This document shows positions 1 through 12,000 of a stretch of 64,000 bases of DNA, in pieces. Made by a program: the position numbers and the translations under genes. Location of the stretch: assembly GCF_000321225.1 (NCBI RefSeq), contig NW_004450302.1, positions 949,783 through 1,013,782 of the forward strand, in the 5' to 3' direction. The first letter of the stretch is position 1, and the number at the start of each line of letters is the position of its first letter. Source of the DNA: Odobenus rosmarus divergens. Its lineage: Eukaryota; Chordata; Mammalia; Carnivora; Odobenidae. Under the pieces are notes generated by a model. It ran no database searches. It had not been told where the DNA came from and was given only the letters and a program-made list of their open reading frames with translations.

Positions 1-117
1 TTGGGGTGGAGTCTTTTGGGTTTTCCACATAAAGTATCATATCATCTGCAAAGAGTGAGAGTTTGACTTCTTCTTTGCTGATTCGGATGCCTTTTATTTC
101 TTTTTGTTGTCTGATTG
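1..117 (-). mobile_element. L1 ORF2 fragment (antisense on + strand)
   Basis: The + strand reads as the complement of the LINE-1 reverse-transcriptase region, in the stretch around 25-115 that includes TCATCTGCAAAGAGTGAGAG. The element therefore lies on the - strand and is cut by the left window edge. It ends abruptly at about 117, where 5S rRNA-like sequence starts. Confidence 0.75.
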
Positions 118-200
118 CATACCACCCTGAACGCGCCCGATCTCGTCTGATCTCGGAAGCTAAGCAGGGTCGGGCCTGGTTAGTACTTGGATGGGAGTCC
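118..200 (+). pseudogene. 5S rRNA pseudogene fragment
   Basis: From about 118 to 200 the sequence follows vertebrate 5S rRNA from roughly nucleotide 10 to nucleotide 90, with the internal promoter region (AAGCTAAGCAGGGTCGGGCC) intact and about one mismatch near the end (GGGAGTCC for GGGAGACC). The 5' end and the last ~30 nt are missing and no T-run terminator follows. It joins L1 sequence directly on its left, so it is a retro- or template-switch product and not a functional 5S gene. Confidence 0.85.
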
Positions 201-220
201 ATTTAGAATTTATTGTGGTG

Positions 221-248
221 CGTGCTTGCTTCAGCAGCACATATACTA
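221..248 (+). pseudogene. U6 snRNA 5'-end fragment between 17-bp direct repeats
   Basis: GTGCTTGCTTCAGCAGCACA followed by TATACTA is the first ~27 nt of U6 snRNA with two substitutions. It is flanked by TAGAATTTATTGTGGTG at 204-220 and again at 247-263. There is no A-tail and nothing of U6 beyond its first ~27 nt. A 3'-truncated insertion with target-site duplication fits the 'tailless retropseudogene' class. Confidence 0.8.
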
Positions 249-263
249 GAATTTATTGTGGTG

Positions 264-690
264 TGAGGAAGAGATCCAAACTTACTTATTTTTCCAAATA
301 GATGGACTGTTGGCTCAGCTGCCTTTATTGAATAGGCCATTCATCCGTATCCTAAATTCTCTTACAAAGGTCTATTTCTTGATATTTTAGTTTAGTTCAT
401 TGATATGTTTGTCTCTGCTTGCACTAGTACTTTATTGTTTTATTACTATACTTTTATAATATGTTTGCTTGATGTCTGGTTAGGCAAGTCTTCCCTTAGT
501 TGTTTTATTTTTCAAAAATTTCTTGGCTGTTTTCAGGCATTTTCTTTTCCAAATTTTAAAATCAACTTGTTAAATTCTTTTAAAAAGTCCAGTTGCATTT
601 TGATGGAGATTTCCTTGACTTTGTGGATTTGGGGAATTTGTGGATTAATTTTAGAAAGATCACTGTGGTGGTAGTTTGAAGAATGAGTTG
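264..690 (-). mobile_element. Old L1 fragment
   Basis: The region contains degraded complement of L1 3'-half sequence (TTCATTGATATGTTTGTCTC, then ATTACTATACTTTTATAATATG). It is more diverged than the piece at 1-117, so it is probably the older element into which the mosaic was inserted. Confidence 0.5.
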
Positions 691-745
691 GAGGGAGGTA
701 AGACAGAAGGCAGGGAGACTATTTAATCAGGCATATGTATATTTT

Positions 746-855
746 TAAAATTTATTTATTTATTTAAGTAATCTCTACCCCCATCCTGGGGCTCAAACTC
801 ATGACCCTGAGATGAAGAGTCACATGCTCTTCTGCTGAGCCAGCCTTGCACCCCA
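746..855 (-). mobile_element. Old Can-SINE/tRNA-SINE relic
   Basis: A short, diverged SINE in antisense: A/T-rich tail complement (TTTATTTATTTATTTAAGTAATCTCTA), then GGGGCTCAAACTCATGACCC and a tRNA-like end GAGCCAGCC. It is the shorter AAGTAATCTCTA subtype, also seen at 12909, 37455, 47735 and 54068. Confidence 0.7.
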
Positions 856-1035
856 GGGTTTTTTGTTTTGTTTTGTTTTGTTTTTTGCCAAGGATCAGAT
901 AGTAAATACTTTCCACTTTGCAGGCCATGTGGTCTCTATCACCATTATTCTGTCATTATAGTTTGAAAGCAGATATAGATAGTGTATAAGTAAATGGACA
1001 TGCCTGTGGTCTGATGAAACTTTATTATTTGTTTT

Positions 1036-1244
1036 AAAGAAGATTTTATTTATTTGAGCGATTGAAAGTAAGCAAGAGAGAGAGAGGAGCAGGGGGAGGG
1101 GCAGAGGGAGAGGAAGAAGCAGACTCCTTGCTAAGCAGGGAGCCCGCTAAGCAGGGAAGCCCAACATGGGGCTTGATCCCAGGACTGGGATCATGACCTG
1201 AGCTGAAGGCAGATGGTTAACCAACTGAGCCACCCAGGCGCTCT
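1036..1244 (-). mobile_element. Can-SINE
   Basis: Antisense copy starting in AAGATTTTATTTATTTGAG and ending in GAGCCACCCAGGCGC. It is followed by a C-rich stretch (1250-1270). Confidence 0.9.
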
Positions 1245-1584
1245 CCACCGCCCTCCCCCCACCCCGCCCCGATGAAACTTTATTTACAAAAAAGGGTGAT
1301 GGGTCCAATTTGGCTTTTCAGCTGTGGTTTTCCAACTCCTGATTTAGGCTATTGCAGTAATTCACGTAAGAGATGATATTAGCATAAGCATGGGAAGTGG
1401 CAGGAGAGAAGATGAATTCAAGAACAAGGAGGTGGCAAATGAGAGGGTTTGGTGATTACCAGGATGAGGGGCATGAGAGAGAGGAAGAAATCATGGCTGA
1501 TGGGATCATAAGGAGACAATGAGAGAAGTGTAGGGCCGTTGTTGGGGTGCAGCTGAGCGGTGGAGAGGACATTGATTTTGGCTA

Positions 1585-1994
1585 TTTTTTTTTAAGATTT
1601 TTTTTATATATTTGACAGAGAGACAGCGAGAGAGGGAACACAAGCAGGGGGAGTGGGAGAGGGAGAAGCAGGCTTCCCATGGAGCAGGGAGCCCGATGCG
1701 GGGCTCGATCCTAGGACCCGGGGATCATGACCTGAGCTGAAGGCAGAAGCCTAACGACTGAGCCACCCAGGCGCCCTTGGCTATTTTTTTTTTTTAAGAT
1801 TTATTTATTTATTTGAGAGAGAGACAGAGCTGGCATGGTGGGGAGGGGCAGAGGGAGAGGGAGAGAGAGTTCAAAGTTGACGCTCACGCCAAGTGTGAGC
1901 CTGACGCAGGGCCCGATCTCACGACCCTGAGATCATGACCTGAGCCGAAACCAAGAGTCGGACACTCAACCAACTGCACCACTCAGGTGTCCCT
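1585..1994 (-). mobile_element. Two tandem Can-SINEs
   Basis: The first copy spans about 1594-1777 and the second about 1793-1994; both are antisense. The string TTGGCTATTTTTTTTT occurs before the first copy and again between the copies, which is the target-site duplication of the 1594-1777 insertion. Confidence 0.85.
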
Positions 1995-2096
1995 GGCCTT
2001 TATTTTTTTTTAGTTTTTCTTTTTTTTAAAAAATGTATTTAATATATTATATATATATTAAATATTTAATATATTTTTTAATAATATATACTTTTA

Positions 2097-2710
2097 GGGG
2101 CATCTGGGTGGCTCAGTCATTAAGCGTCTGCCCTCAGCTCAGGTCATGATTCCAGGGTCCTGGGTTCGAGTTCCGCATCAGGCTCCCTGCTCAGCGGGAA
2201 GCCTGCTTCTCCCTCTCCCACTCCCCCTGCTTATGTTCCCTCTCTTGCTGTGTCACTCTCTGTCAAATAAATAAATAAAATCTTTAAAATATATATATGT
2301 ATAGGGGCGCCTGGGTGGCTCAGTCGTTAAGCATCTGCCTTCGGCTCAGGTCATGATCCCAGGATCCTGGGATCAAGCCCCACATCGGACTCCCTGCTCA
2401 GCGGGAAGCCTGCTTCTCCCTCTCCCACTCCCCCTGCTTGTGTTCCCTCTCTCGCTGTCTCTCTCTCTCTAAAATAAATAAATAAAATCTTTAAAATATA
2501 TATGTATATATTTAAAGATTTACTTATTTTAGAGAGAGAGCTAGAGCACGAGCAGGGGGACAGGGAGAGGGAGAAGGAGAAAGAGAATCTCAAGCAGACT
2601 CCTAACTGAGCACAGAGCCCAGTGTGGGCCCGATCCCATGACCATGATATTATGACCTGAGCTGAGATCAAGAGTTGGACTCTGAACCAACTGAGCCACC
2701 CAGGCGCCCC
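2097..2710. mobile_element. Cluster of three Can-SINEs
   Basis: Two + copies (2097-2289 and 2304-2497) are followed by one - copy (2512-2710). A run of AT-rich DNA (2030-2090, repeated ATATATTA) precedes them. Open frames here are SINE sequence, not genes. Confidence 0.9.
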
Positions 2711-4230
2711 TGATTTTGGCCTTCTTAAGTAAGGTGCCTGTGTGGGCTATCAAAGAGAAAATACTTGGTAGGCAGTTGAACATACATTTCTGGAACTTAG
2801 AAGAAGAGACCTAGACTGGTACTGTTGATTTTGGAGTTGTCAACTGCAGATGGTAATTGAAGCTGTGGACATGGACGAGAGTTCTCAGAGAGGGTGGAGA
2901 GTGAGCAAAAAAAAATGACCCAAGCCAAATCCCCAAGGAACCAATCACATGTAGGGAACACACGTAGGAAAAGGATTTCTCATAAGAGTCTGAAAAGAAG
3001 TCTGTAAGAGCAGGAGAGAGAACATGGTTGTTAATTGGAAATGGGGGCTCTGCAGGAAGTTCTCTCAAAGATAGAAGAATCTCGAGATGTGTAAACACTG
3101 ATGGGAAGGCAAGAGGGAGAGCAAGGCTGAAGTAACAATGAGAGAAATAAATGTATATGTGGGAGCTTCAGTACTTGTAAAGTGCTATGCAAAATTAGGC
3201 ATTGATTCTTCCTTGAGAGTCAAGAGGCTCTTCGGTCCAGTGCTGTGCACGTGGAGTGCACTTAGGAGTAGTTGGGGGTGTTGACTATCAAAAGCAGAGG
3301 AGAGGAGAGAGCAGCCGCAGGTCAGTCTGGGCTAGCCAGGTGTGCAGTGGGCCACATAGAGGGGCTCCCACCTCAGGGGCTGGTGGTAGCTTAGATCTCC
3401 TACGTTGATAGCTATATTAAGAGTGAAAGAGGTTAAATCCTGTTGTGAAAAACAGTAACAGTTCGCCATGTGGAAAGTATTTTTAGGTCTCAAGAGTAGC
3501 AGTGCTTTATTGATACTGTTAGCAAAAACTTACTGGGTGGAATTCTGAATTTGGAGACCATAAATGTATTAGAACATACAGCGTCCCTCAGAACATACAG
3601 AATTGCGGGGGGGGAGTTGCTCTTCTGGTAGTTTGGGGTCCGCTTCAGTGGGAACATCCAGCTCCCCCTTCAGGTTGGTATCCAACAAGGTTCAGTTCTC
3701 TGCCAAGCTCTTGCTATGGGGACATCAGTTATAAATAAACAAACACTCGCCTGGAACGTTATGGTCATCCTGCCCAGGCAGGCTCCCAACTTTCTGATCA
3801 CCATCAGACACCAGCTATGGGTTCACAGAACATCTTGGTGAGAGCGGCGCTAAACACTAATTGTGTATTTAAGTCCTCTGTGTGTTTTGCTCTTGTTTAT
3901 TTAAGAATAGTAGTTAAAGGTGTCTGAACAGAGAGCACTCTGTTGGAGAAATTATACACAGAAGGCATTGCCATGCATGTAAAATTCACCATACTAAGGC
4001 CATTGAGGCTGATTTTGCTTTCTCCTTAAAGCTTTGGAAATTTCTATTCCTCTAGGGAAGACAGCCCACAAGGCTGGTGATTATCCTGACAGTTTCTATC
4101 ATTGTATTCTGCTTTTTTATTTTGGTGTATTTTGCCACTGGTGTTGAGTATATAAATGTAACTACTTTCTAAAGTATTACTCATATTTTATCAGCATGCT
4201 GTAACTATTTTTTAAAAATATGACAACTTA

Positions 4231-4420
4231 GGGGCGCCTGGGTGGCTCAGTTGGTTGGGCGACTGCCTTCAGCTCGGGTCATGATCCTGGAGTCCTGGGA
4301 TCGAGTCCCGCATCGGGCTCCCTGCTCAGCAGGGAGTCTGCTTCTCCCTCTGACCCTCTTCCCTCTCATGCTCTCTATCTCTCATTCTCTCTCTCAAATA
4401 AATAAATAAAATCTTTAAAA
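4231..4420 (+). mobile_element. Can-SINE with target-site duplication
   Basis: Head GGGGCGCCTGGGTGGCTCAG at 4231, tail of AAATAAAT units. AAAAATATGACAACTTA occurs at 4214-4230 and 4421-4437, a 17-bp target-site duplication with no mismatch, so this is a young insertion. Confidence 0.95.
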
Positions 4421-4542
4421 AAAAATATGACAACTTAGAAGGCTTTCCATAGGTTTTAATTTCATTCAGGACACATTAGTTATTTCTTTTGAACTATAAC
4501 TCTAATCTTATAATGGTGCTGAATAGGTTTTACTAATAGAGA

Positions 4543-4740
4543 TTTTTTTTTTTTAAGATTTAATTATTTTTTTGACAGAGATAGAGACAGTGAGAGTAGG
4601 AACACAAGCAGGGGGTGTGGGGGAGGGAGAAGCAGGCTTCCGGTTGAGCAGGGAGCCCAGTGTGGGGCTCCATCCCAGGAACTTGGGATCATGACCTGAG
4701 CCGAAGGCAGACGCTCAACGACTGAGCCACCCGGATGCCC
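4543..4740 (-). mobile_element. Can-SINE
   Basis: Antisense copy from the T-run at about 4543 to the head complement ending at 4740. GAGATTT flanks both sides as a short target duplication. Confidence 0.9.
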
Positions 4741-5077
4741 CGAGATTTATTTTTAAAGTACAATTTTTTCAGAATGCTAGAATTCATCAATCCAAAGCAG
4801 TAAAGACTTACTAAGGACCTACTATGTGCTAGGAGCAGGCTAGGTTCTAGAGAAACAGATAGAAATTCACCACTATTTCTGTTCCCAGGGAGCTCACAGT
4901 TCAGATAGGATTTCTCTTAGTCAAATAAGCTTGGAAAGTATTGCTTACTTTGTCTCCGTTTATCTTAGAGGTTCTCATTGTATATATGCATATTATGATT
5001 TAGAGATACCCTATAGTAAAGAAAGCTCTTTATATTTATTTATTCCACAGTTTCTCAAGTTCATATCACACAGAAGC

Positions 5078-5078
<1 letters not shown>

Positions 5079-5106
<28 letters not shown>
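5079..5106 (+). repeat. (TG)n microsatellite
   Basis: About 14 uninterrupted TG dinucleotides in the MED24 intron, likely length-polymorphic. Confidence 0.95.
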
Positions 5107-5111
<5 letters not shown>

Positions 5112-5147
5112 TTCTTAACATCTTGGGGAATCTTTGGAATAACATCA

Positions 5148-5330
5148 TGCAATAGAAATTGCTACAATAATAGAAATGCTCTATATCTGCGCTAATACAG
5201 TAGCCATAGCCACATGTAGTGGCTAGTCTGACTAAGGAACTGAATTTTAAATTTTATTTAATTTAAATTTAAATAGCCACATGTGGCTTATGGCTTCTCT
5301 ATCGAACAGTGCAACCTTGGAAGCTACTTT
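5148..5330 (+). mobile_element. MER20-like hAT DNA transposon relic
   Basis: The stretch contains CTCTATATCTGCGCT, GCCACATGTAGTGGCTAG, GAACTGAATTTTAAATTTTA and AATAGCCACATGTGGC in the order I recall for MER20, a nonautonomous Charlie-type element. The family name rests on recalled consensus; a RepeatMasker run would settle it. Confidence 0.6.
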
Positions 5331-6062
5331 GAGAAATGCTGATCCAGGGTATGTCTTTCCTTACTCATTCTACAAACATTTTCAGCAAGTTCATGGTGGT
5401 TCACTGAGTAAAAGCATCCTTATCCTCAAGGAGCTCCTAGTTTGGTGGGGGCAACAGGCACCCACTGTGTCATGATGGGTATAAGGTAATTACTTGGAGC
5501 ACACGGGGAAGAATTTCAGCTTTGGGTGGGAGGTTGGGATTGATCAGAGGAGGTGTCCTGGAGGAATCCTAGAGTGTAAGTCCTAGAGAATCAGTAAGAG
5601 TGTGCATAATGAAATTCCCTACCTACTTCAAGGTACAGGTGCTACCTGTTCATTGCAGGGAATGTTTGTTCGTCTCCATTTCTTGTCCAAATAAAAGTAC
5701 CCTTTATAGAGCTTGTAGGAGTAAAGTAACATAACCTCATTCCTGTCCATTCTTCTGCCTACTAACAGTCATTTGAACCTTGTGTATAGTGGACGGTGAG
5801 TGGCATGTGAACATGGAACTCAGTACCTTTGAATGCCCACCCTCATCTTCTCAGTGGAAGACTGACATCATGCTGATGATGTCCTTTACGGTGATTCCGA
5901 TAGAAGCAGGAATAGGGACAATGCCTCTCTTTCAGTGGGTTGAGGAAGGCCTCTTGAAGGGGTTGAGGTTTTTGGAGGGCTGCAGAAACTTTAAATGTCA
6001 GTATTTGATCTTGTCAGCTGTGCAACACTAGTCTGAACTTTGTCTTTCTTCTTTCCCTCCAG

Positions 6063-9000
6063 ATGGTGTCCTACTCCTCTGTCCTCACAGCAATCAGTAA
6101 GGTATGACCACAGCCACTCATGAGCTAGGTGGAGGGCAGGGGGGTAGAGAGATAATAGTCACAGGTGGGACCCCACCTCCTTGACTGCTCTGATCATACG
6201 AACTCGGAGGCTGGACACGCAGCACATGATGCCGCTAGCTGACATCGCTGTGTTCCATTGGAGGGAGGAGGATCCTGGGAAGTGGAGGCTGGATATTATG
6301 AGCCAATTTCCAATGTTGAAAGAATGCCGGGGGCGCCTGGGTGGCTCAGTCGTTAGGTGTCTGCCTTCGGCTCAGGTCATGATCCCGGGGTCCTGGGATC
6401 AAGCCCCACATCGGGCTCCCTGCTCAGCGGGAAGCCTGCTTCTCCCTCTCCCGCTCCCCCTGCTTGTGTTCCCTCTCTTGCTGTCTCTCTGTGTCAAATA
6501 AATAAATAAAATCTTTAAAAAAAGAAAGAAAGAATGCCGAGTCTGAAACCTGAGGTTGGAGGAAAGATGAGCAGGCACCCTGAATATGCCGTCTGCCTCA
6601 TGTGTGAGCCCAGGGGTCGGCCGGGATGTTCTGTAGCATTGTTGATGTTCTTTCCACAGTTTGATGACTTTTCCCGGGACTTGTGTGTCCAGGCTTTGCT
6701 GGATATCATGGACATGTTTTGTGACCGACTGAGGTAATGGCAGGGCTCGTAAACTTCCAGCATTATCTTAGTGTCAGGAAGAAGCTCCTAGTCCATAGAC
6801 TGACACCAACCCGATGGGGCTCCACACTTCTTCTTCCCTGTTGCTCATCTGCACCCACCCATCCCCATCCTTTTCTCCTTAGTCTCCTAGGACAAAAGGC
6901 CTTTTCTCTTTGGAGTGGCTCGTTTGAAATCTTGTCCGGTGGAAGCCGACGGGGCTGTCTTGCCTAGGACTTTGCTAGCTTCCCAGCTCTCTTTCCCTAG
7001 GAGGGGTGTGCCGGCTACTCCGGGGAACAGTGGTGTGGGTCATGTTTCAGCCTTTGGAGCCGAGACAGATTTTGCACCCTTTCCCCGGTAGCTGTCATGG
7101 CAAAGCCGAGGAGTGCATCGGGCTGTGCCGGGCCCTTCTCAGCGCCCTCCACTGGCTGCTGCGCTGTACTGCAGCCTCTGCCGAGCGGCTCCGGGAGGGG
7201 CTGGAGGCCGGCGCTCCAGCTCCAGCGGCCGGGGAGAAGCAGCTTGCCATGTGCCTGCTGCGCCTGGAGAAGACCCTCAGCAGCACCAAGAACCGGGCCC
7301 TGCTCCACATCGCCAAACTAGAGGAGGCCTGTATGTCCCCCTGGGTCCCCTGAGCCCTGCCTGCCACTCTTCCCATAGCCGGTTCTTTAATTGAGAGGGG
7401 AGAGGCAGGATGCCATCCCACTTCTTTCCAGGAGGATCTGAAATCATCCCACTTCCTTTTTTTTCTCCCCATAAGCATTGCATACATCCCAGGGACTTGG
7501 GCAGGGTGGCACCCGAGCCAATCAACCAACAGGTATTTACTGAGCATTATTGTATGCCCAGCACTGTGCCAGGTGCTGGGGGCGGGGGGGCGGGGGGCTA
7601 CCAAAGGAGCATGGGGCAGGGTCCCTGCCCTCAACAACCATACATGCTAGTGGGGAGCAAGACCGGTACGTTAATATACATGGAAGAAATTAGAGGACGA
7701 GAGAAGCACACCATCCATCCTTGTGTTTGTCTCCACACTACTCGTCTGAAAGCACATGACTTGGGTTTGAGTGTTGCTTAACATGTCCCTTTAAACATGG
7801 TACCTGTCTGCTGTCAGGCCTGTTGGATCATGCACCTCTTGACTCAAGTGCAGATGTGAAATGTTGGAATCCTCCAGAGTCAGAGAGGAGACAGATCACC
7901 TGGTGGGAGGGGAGACTCTGGTGTTTCTGGACGTGGGGCCCGAGGCCATGGTCTTGTAGTGGCTTGACACCACCTAAGGCTCTCTTACTCTCCAGTAACA
8001 AGAATGCTAGAATGGGACACACCCAGGTCTTCAGGACCTATTTGGAGAATTTATTATTAGTATTTTTGTTACTTCTCAAAGTATGTTTTATTGCCTGTCA
8101 AAAGTCCAGAGAGATGAACCCTCCATAAAAATGGGCTGTGTTGACAGTGTCTTACCTATCTTGAGCCCTTGACAAATGTTTAGTGGCTTGAAAAGTAAAT
8201 GAATATTTAATTTAATTTTAATGGATCTCAGGTCTTACCTTTTTTTTTTTTTTTTTTTTCCCATGCCACATGGAGGTTAACGGGCTAGTTGGTGCCAATA
8301 TTCATCATTTGACCCTCTGGAGTTGTAACTAGGATAAGTGACTCATAATTAAGTGCAAAATAATGCGGTATAGACCATGAGTTCAAGCATTTAGGAGGAG
8401 AGGTCAGTGGGTTGGACCAGTTGGGTGAGTTGTTGAAGGATCCAGGCTTGAACAAAGGCTTGAGGAGAGTGAGTTTGAGAGGTGGCAATAAGCCAAGCGG
8501 GGGTGCCTACAGAGAGGGTGAGCAGTGAGAGCAGAGGCCTCGGCAGGGTGAGGCAGGGGTGAACCCAGGAGGCTGGTTAGGAATCTAGCTCGACAGCCGT
8601 AGAGAGTGGTGCCCACTTGCAAGGCTGGCCACTCCTGATGTGATTTGTGGCTGCCTCCCTGTTCCAGCCACTGGACCCCAACCCTGCTGTGCCTCTCTCT
8701 GCCACTGCCTGTGTTAGGTCGTACGTAGGCTCTAAGGTTGGCTGCGTGCTTCCACTAGAAGGCAGGCCTCTGGGGCTAGTTTCTAGGGCCTTCACTGTTG
8801 GTGCTCACTCCCCTTCTAGAAACAGTGCATGCTGCCCTCAGGCCCCTGGCCTCCATGTCATCCTCAGAGGAAGCCTCCATATGTGGTTTTGAGGGCCGAG
8901 GGGGGCCAAAGTTGTTGAGCTCAGGGCCAGTGTCTTCCTCTCCCCTGTTTCCCATCGTGTGTCTGCATTTCCTCTTCTTCACCAGCCTCCTGGACTGCCA

Positions 9001-12000
9001 TTGAGCATTCTCTCTTGAAGCTTGGGGAGATCCTGGCCAGTCTCAGCAACCCCCAGCTCCGGAGCCAGGCTGAGCAGTGTGGCACGCTCATTAGGAGGTA
9101 CCGGGCTCCCAGGCTGATCGGGGTGGAGGGAGAGAGGAAAGGCCCTCGGTATGGGTGGGGAGTTGTGGCCCCTGGCCTCCACCCCTCTGCTCTCACCTGC
9201 CCTCCACCTCTTCCTGGCTCCTCACACCGTCCCCTGTATATCTGTTCCCTTCAGCATCCCCACAATGCTGGCTGTGCACTCGGAGCAGCTGCATAAGACT
9301 GGCTACCCCACGGTCCACGCGGTGGTCCTGCTCGAGGGCACCATGAACTTGACAGGCGAGACACAGCCCCTGGTGGAACAGTTGATGATGGTGAAGCGCA
9401 TGCAGGTGGGGGGCCCAGAGCTGCTTCTCTGTCAACATGGCGGGCTGGCTACGTGGGGCAGTGGGGAGGATTCTTCTGGTACTTCTTGGGAGAAAGGGGG
9501 TTTCTCCTGATTCACGGTAGAAAGCTGATCCCTGTCGTGCACGGTGGTGCCATTTCACGTGACATCCCTGCTTCTCACCCTGGAGTGGGGTAGCACCTGT
9601 CCTGTACCGTCTCTGAGCTTGCCTGACCAGCCCCCACCTTCCCCCCCACCCTGGGGCCTTCAGAAGATGAAGGGGGTTGGGCACCCTCTTAGGCTTCACT
9701 CTTGGATCATCCCACAGCATATTCCCACCCCACTTTTTGTCCTGGAAATCTGGAAAGCTTGCTTCGTGGGGCTCATCGAGTCTCCTGAGGGTACAGAGGA
9801 GCTCAAGTGGACAGCTTTTACCTTCCTCAAGGTACCTGGGACGTGAGGGACACCTGCGTGGCTCAGTTGGTTAAGGTACCTGGGATGTGGGAGTAATGGA
9901 GTGCCCAGTCTAGAAATGGTTCTCAGGAAAAGCAGCGACACCCAGGATCTTTGTCCCACATTTCTCCCCGCCGGCATCGTCCGCAGCCTGCCCAGTCCCC
10001 TAGCGCAAGTTCCCATCGAGTCTTTTCTCTGAAAGTCCCAGGGCTATATTTAGCTGACTTGGCAGGCGCCTGCCATCTCTTAGCACACAGGTGCCGTTTA
10101 GCTCAGTCATCAGCCAGATTGGCACAGGGCAGTTATGGGAGCCAGGGAAGTGGCCCCAGTCCTTGAATCAGGGTTCCCTTGGCTTATGGCGATTCCTTGT
10201 GGAGCCAGCAGAAGTGAGGGGTCCCTGTGTCCTGTAGGCATTAGGCACCGGACGCTTGGATACCTGCCAGCTTTCTAACTTGGCCCTGAGAGTGCTTTCA
10301 TTTCCAGGGTGGAAGGGTTCCTGTCTCTCTGCTTGGAGCAGGGAGATGGAGGGGATGCCTTTAGTTCTGGGTGAAAGAGAAGAAATTGATCTTCCTGTTT
10401 CTCCTCTTGCGTCATTCTCTAGATCCCACAGGTTTTGGTGAAGTTAAAGAAATACTGTCACGGGGACAAGGTAAGTTGGAGAAATGAGATGGGGGTGGGG
10501 TGGGGCGTGGGAGTTGGTGAATCCTTGTTTCCACAAGGGCGAGGGAGGAACAGGGGCAACGGAAGGGTCAGTCTTGCGTCCTTGCACCTGGGGGCTGGCT
10601 GGCAATGTGAGTGCACCTGACATCTGCATGTGTCCACGTGCACACACCCGTTCTCCAGACGGGCGCCCGGGCCACACAGGACGCAAGGTGGCCAAGGTGA
10701 CCAGGGCTGGTGTAGAGTGCTGGTCCTCTACACTCCTCCCTGTCGTGTCACGGCAAGCCGGTGGTGGGCGTGGCCGGCTTGTCAGGGTTTCTATCCAGCG
10801 GGGTGTCCTTGTGAGCCTGCATCACAAGCTATGGGTGGACTGGAGGGCCTAGAAGCCAGATGGCAGCTCCTGGCTCTTTGTAGGACTTTACCGAGGACGT
10901 CAGTTGTGCTTTTGAGTTCCTGCTGAAGCTCACACCCTTGCTGGACAAAGCTGACCAGCGCTGCAAGTACGAACTCCCCTGCTCACCCCCGCTCTACTAG
11001 AAGGTGTTATGGGCTCTTCCCCTGCTCCTCTGTGCCAGACAGACCTCAGGGGGCTGTCACCTGGTTCGTGCCCTTTGGCAGGGGCAGGAGGCAGCAGCCT
11101 GAGCCCCTTCAGGCCCTTGAGTGCCTGAGCCCATCTCCCATCCCTCAGGCACTCAAAACATTCTTCCTTCTGAAGGAGGGAGGAGACCAGGCAGGTGCCT
11201 ATGGTTCTCTCCCCTCAGTAATCCCTGCCGTGTGCCCCGGCCCCTCATGATCTTTTTCCCTCACAGCTGTGACTGTACAAAATTCCTACTCCAAGAATGT
11301 AGCAAGCAGGGGCTTCTGTCTGAAGCCAGTGTGACCAACCTCATGGCCAAGCGGTAAGCGTGAGCTCCCTCGGGCTGGCCGAGGGGCTGCTTGCTCTCCT
11401 TCCCTCGTGTCCACCCTGGAGCACTGGGTGCCTCCCCCACCCCCCGGTGCAGGTGCCTGGGGCCATGCCTGGGGTTACCAGGAGCAGCAGACACTGGCTT
11501 TTGCACCCTTATGGGCTGCACTTGAATTCCCACCCTCCTTTGTGAGCAAAGTAAAAACCCTAAATCTTCCTTTAATCTCAAGTGAACTTTCAAAATTGAG
11601 GTAATTACCTAGTGACAGACCGAAGCAGTTGCAACAGTGGATATGCTTTCATAAACATCACCCCGCCCCCAGAGGTTCTCCTGTGCTCCCCACCTTCCCT
11701 GAGCCTCTGCTTCTGGGGCCGGGCTAGGGAGCACGTCAGGAATCAGTCTCCGTTTCTTTTTCCCTTCTCTTGGCCAACGGCTTCTGGCCACAGCGCAGCA
11801 GACCGGGAGCATGCACCCCAGCTGAAATCAGGAGAAAATGCCAACATCCAGCCCAATCCTGGGCTGATCCTCCGGGCGGAGCCCACTGTCACAAATATCC
11901 TTAAGGTGAGTGTGCCCTTCCCTTGCCTCCAGGGTCATCTCTTCCTTTTTTCTACTTTTGCCTCTGCTTCCAAATAAGTAAACTGAGGCCATAGACCTCC

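Noticed and set aside
118..200. Functional 5S rRNA gene
   Set aside because: Both ends and the terminator are missing.
2351..2671. Open frames in 2.3-2.7 kb and similar ones at 6181, 21387, 33679, 37689, 41199, 47281, 53551, 59587 and 61829
   Set aside because: All are readings through Can-SINE copies (shared phrases such as SAQVMIPGSWDRAPH); not genes.
5873..6035. Second snoRNA-like candidate (TGATGATG ... CTGA)
   Set aside because: Boxes are 160 nt apart with no closing stem.
7095..7637. 180-codon - strand open frame
   Set aside because: Antisense shadow of the 7092-7330 MED24 exon.
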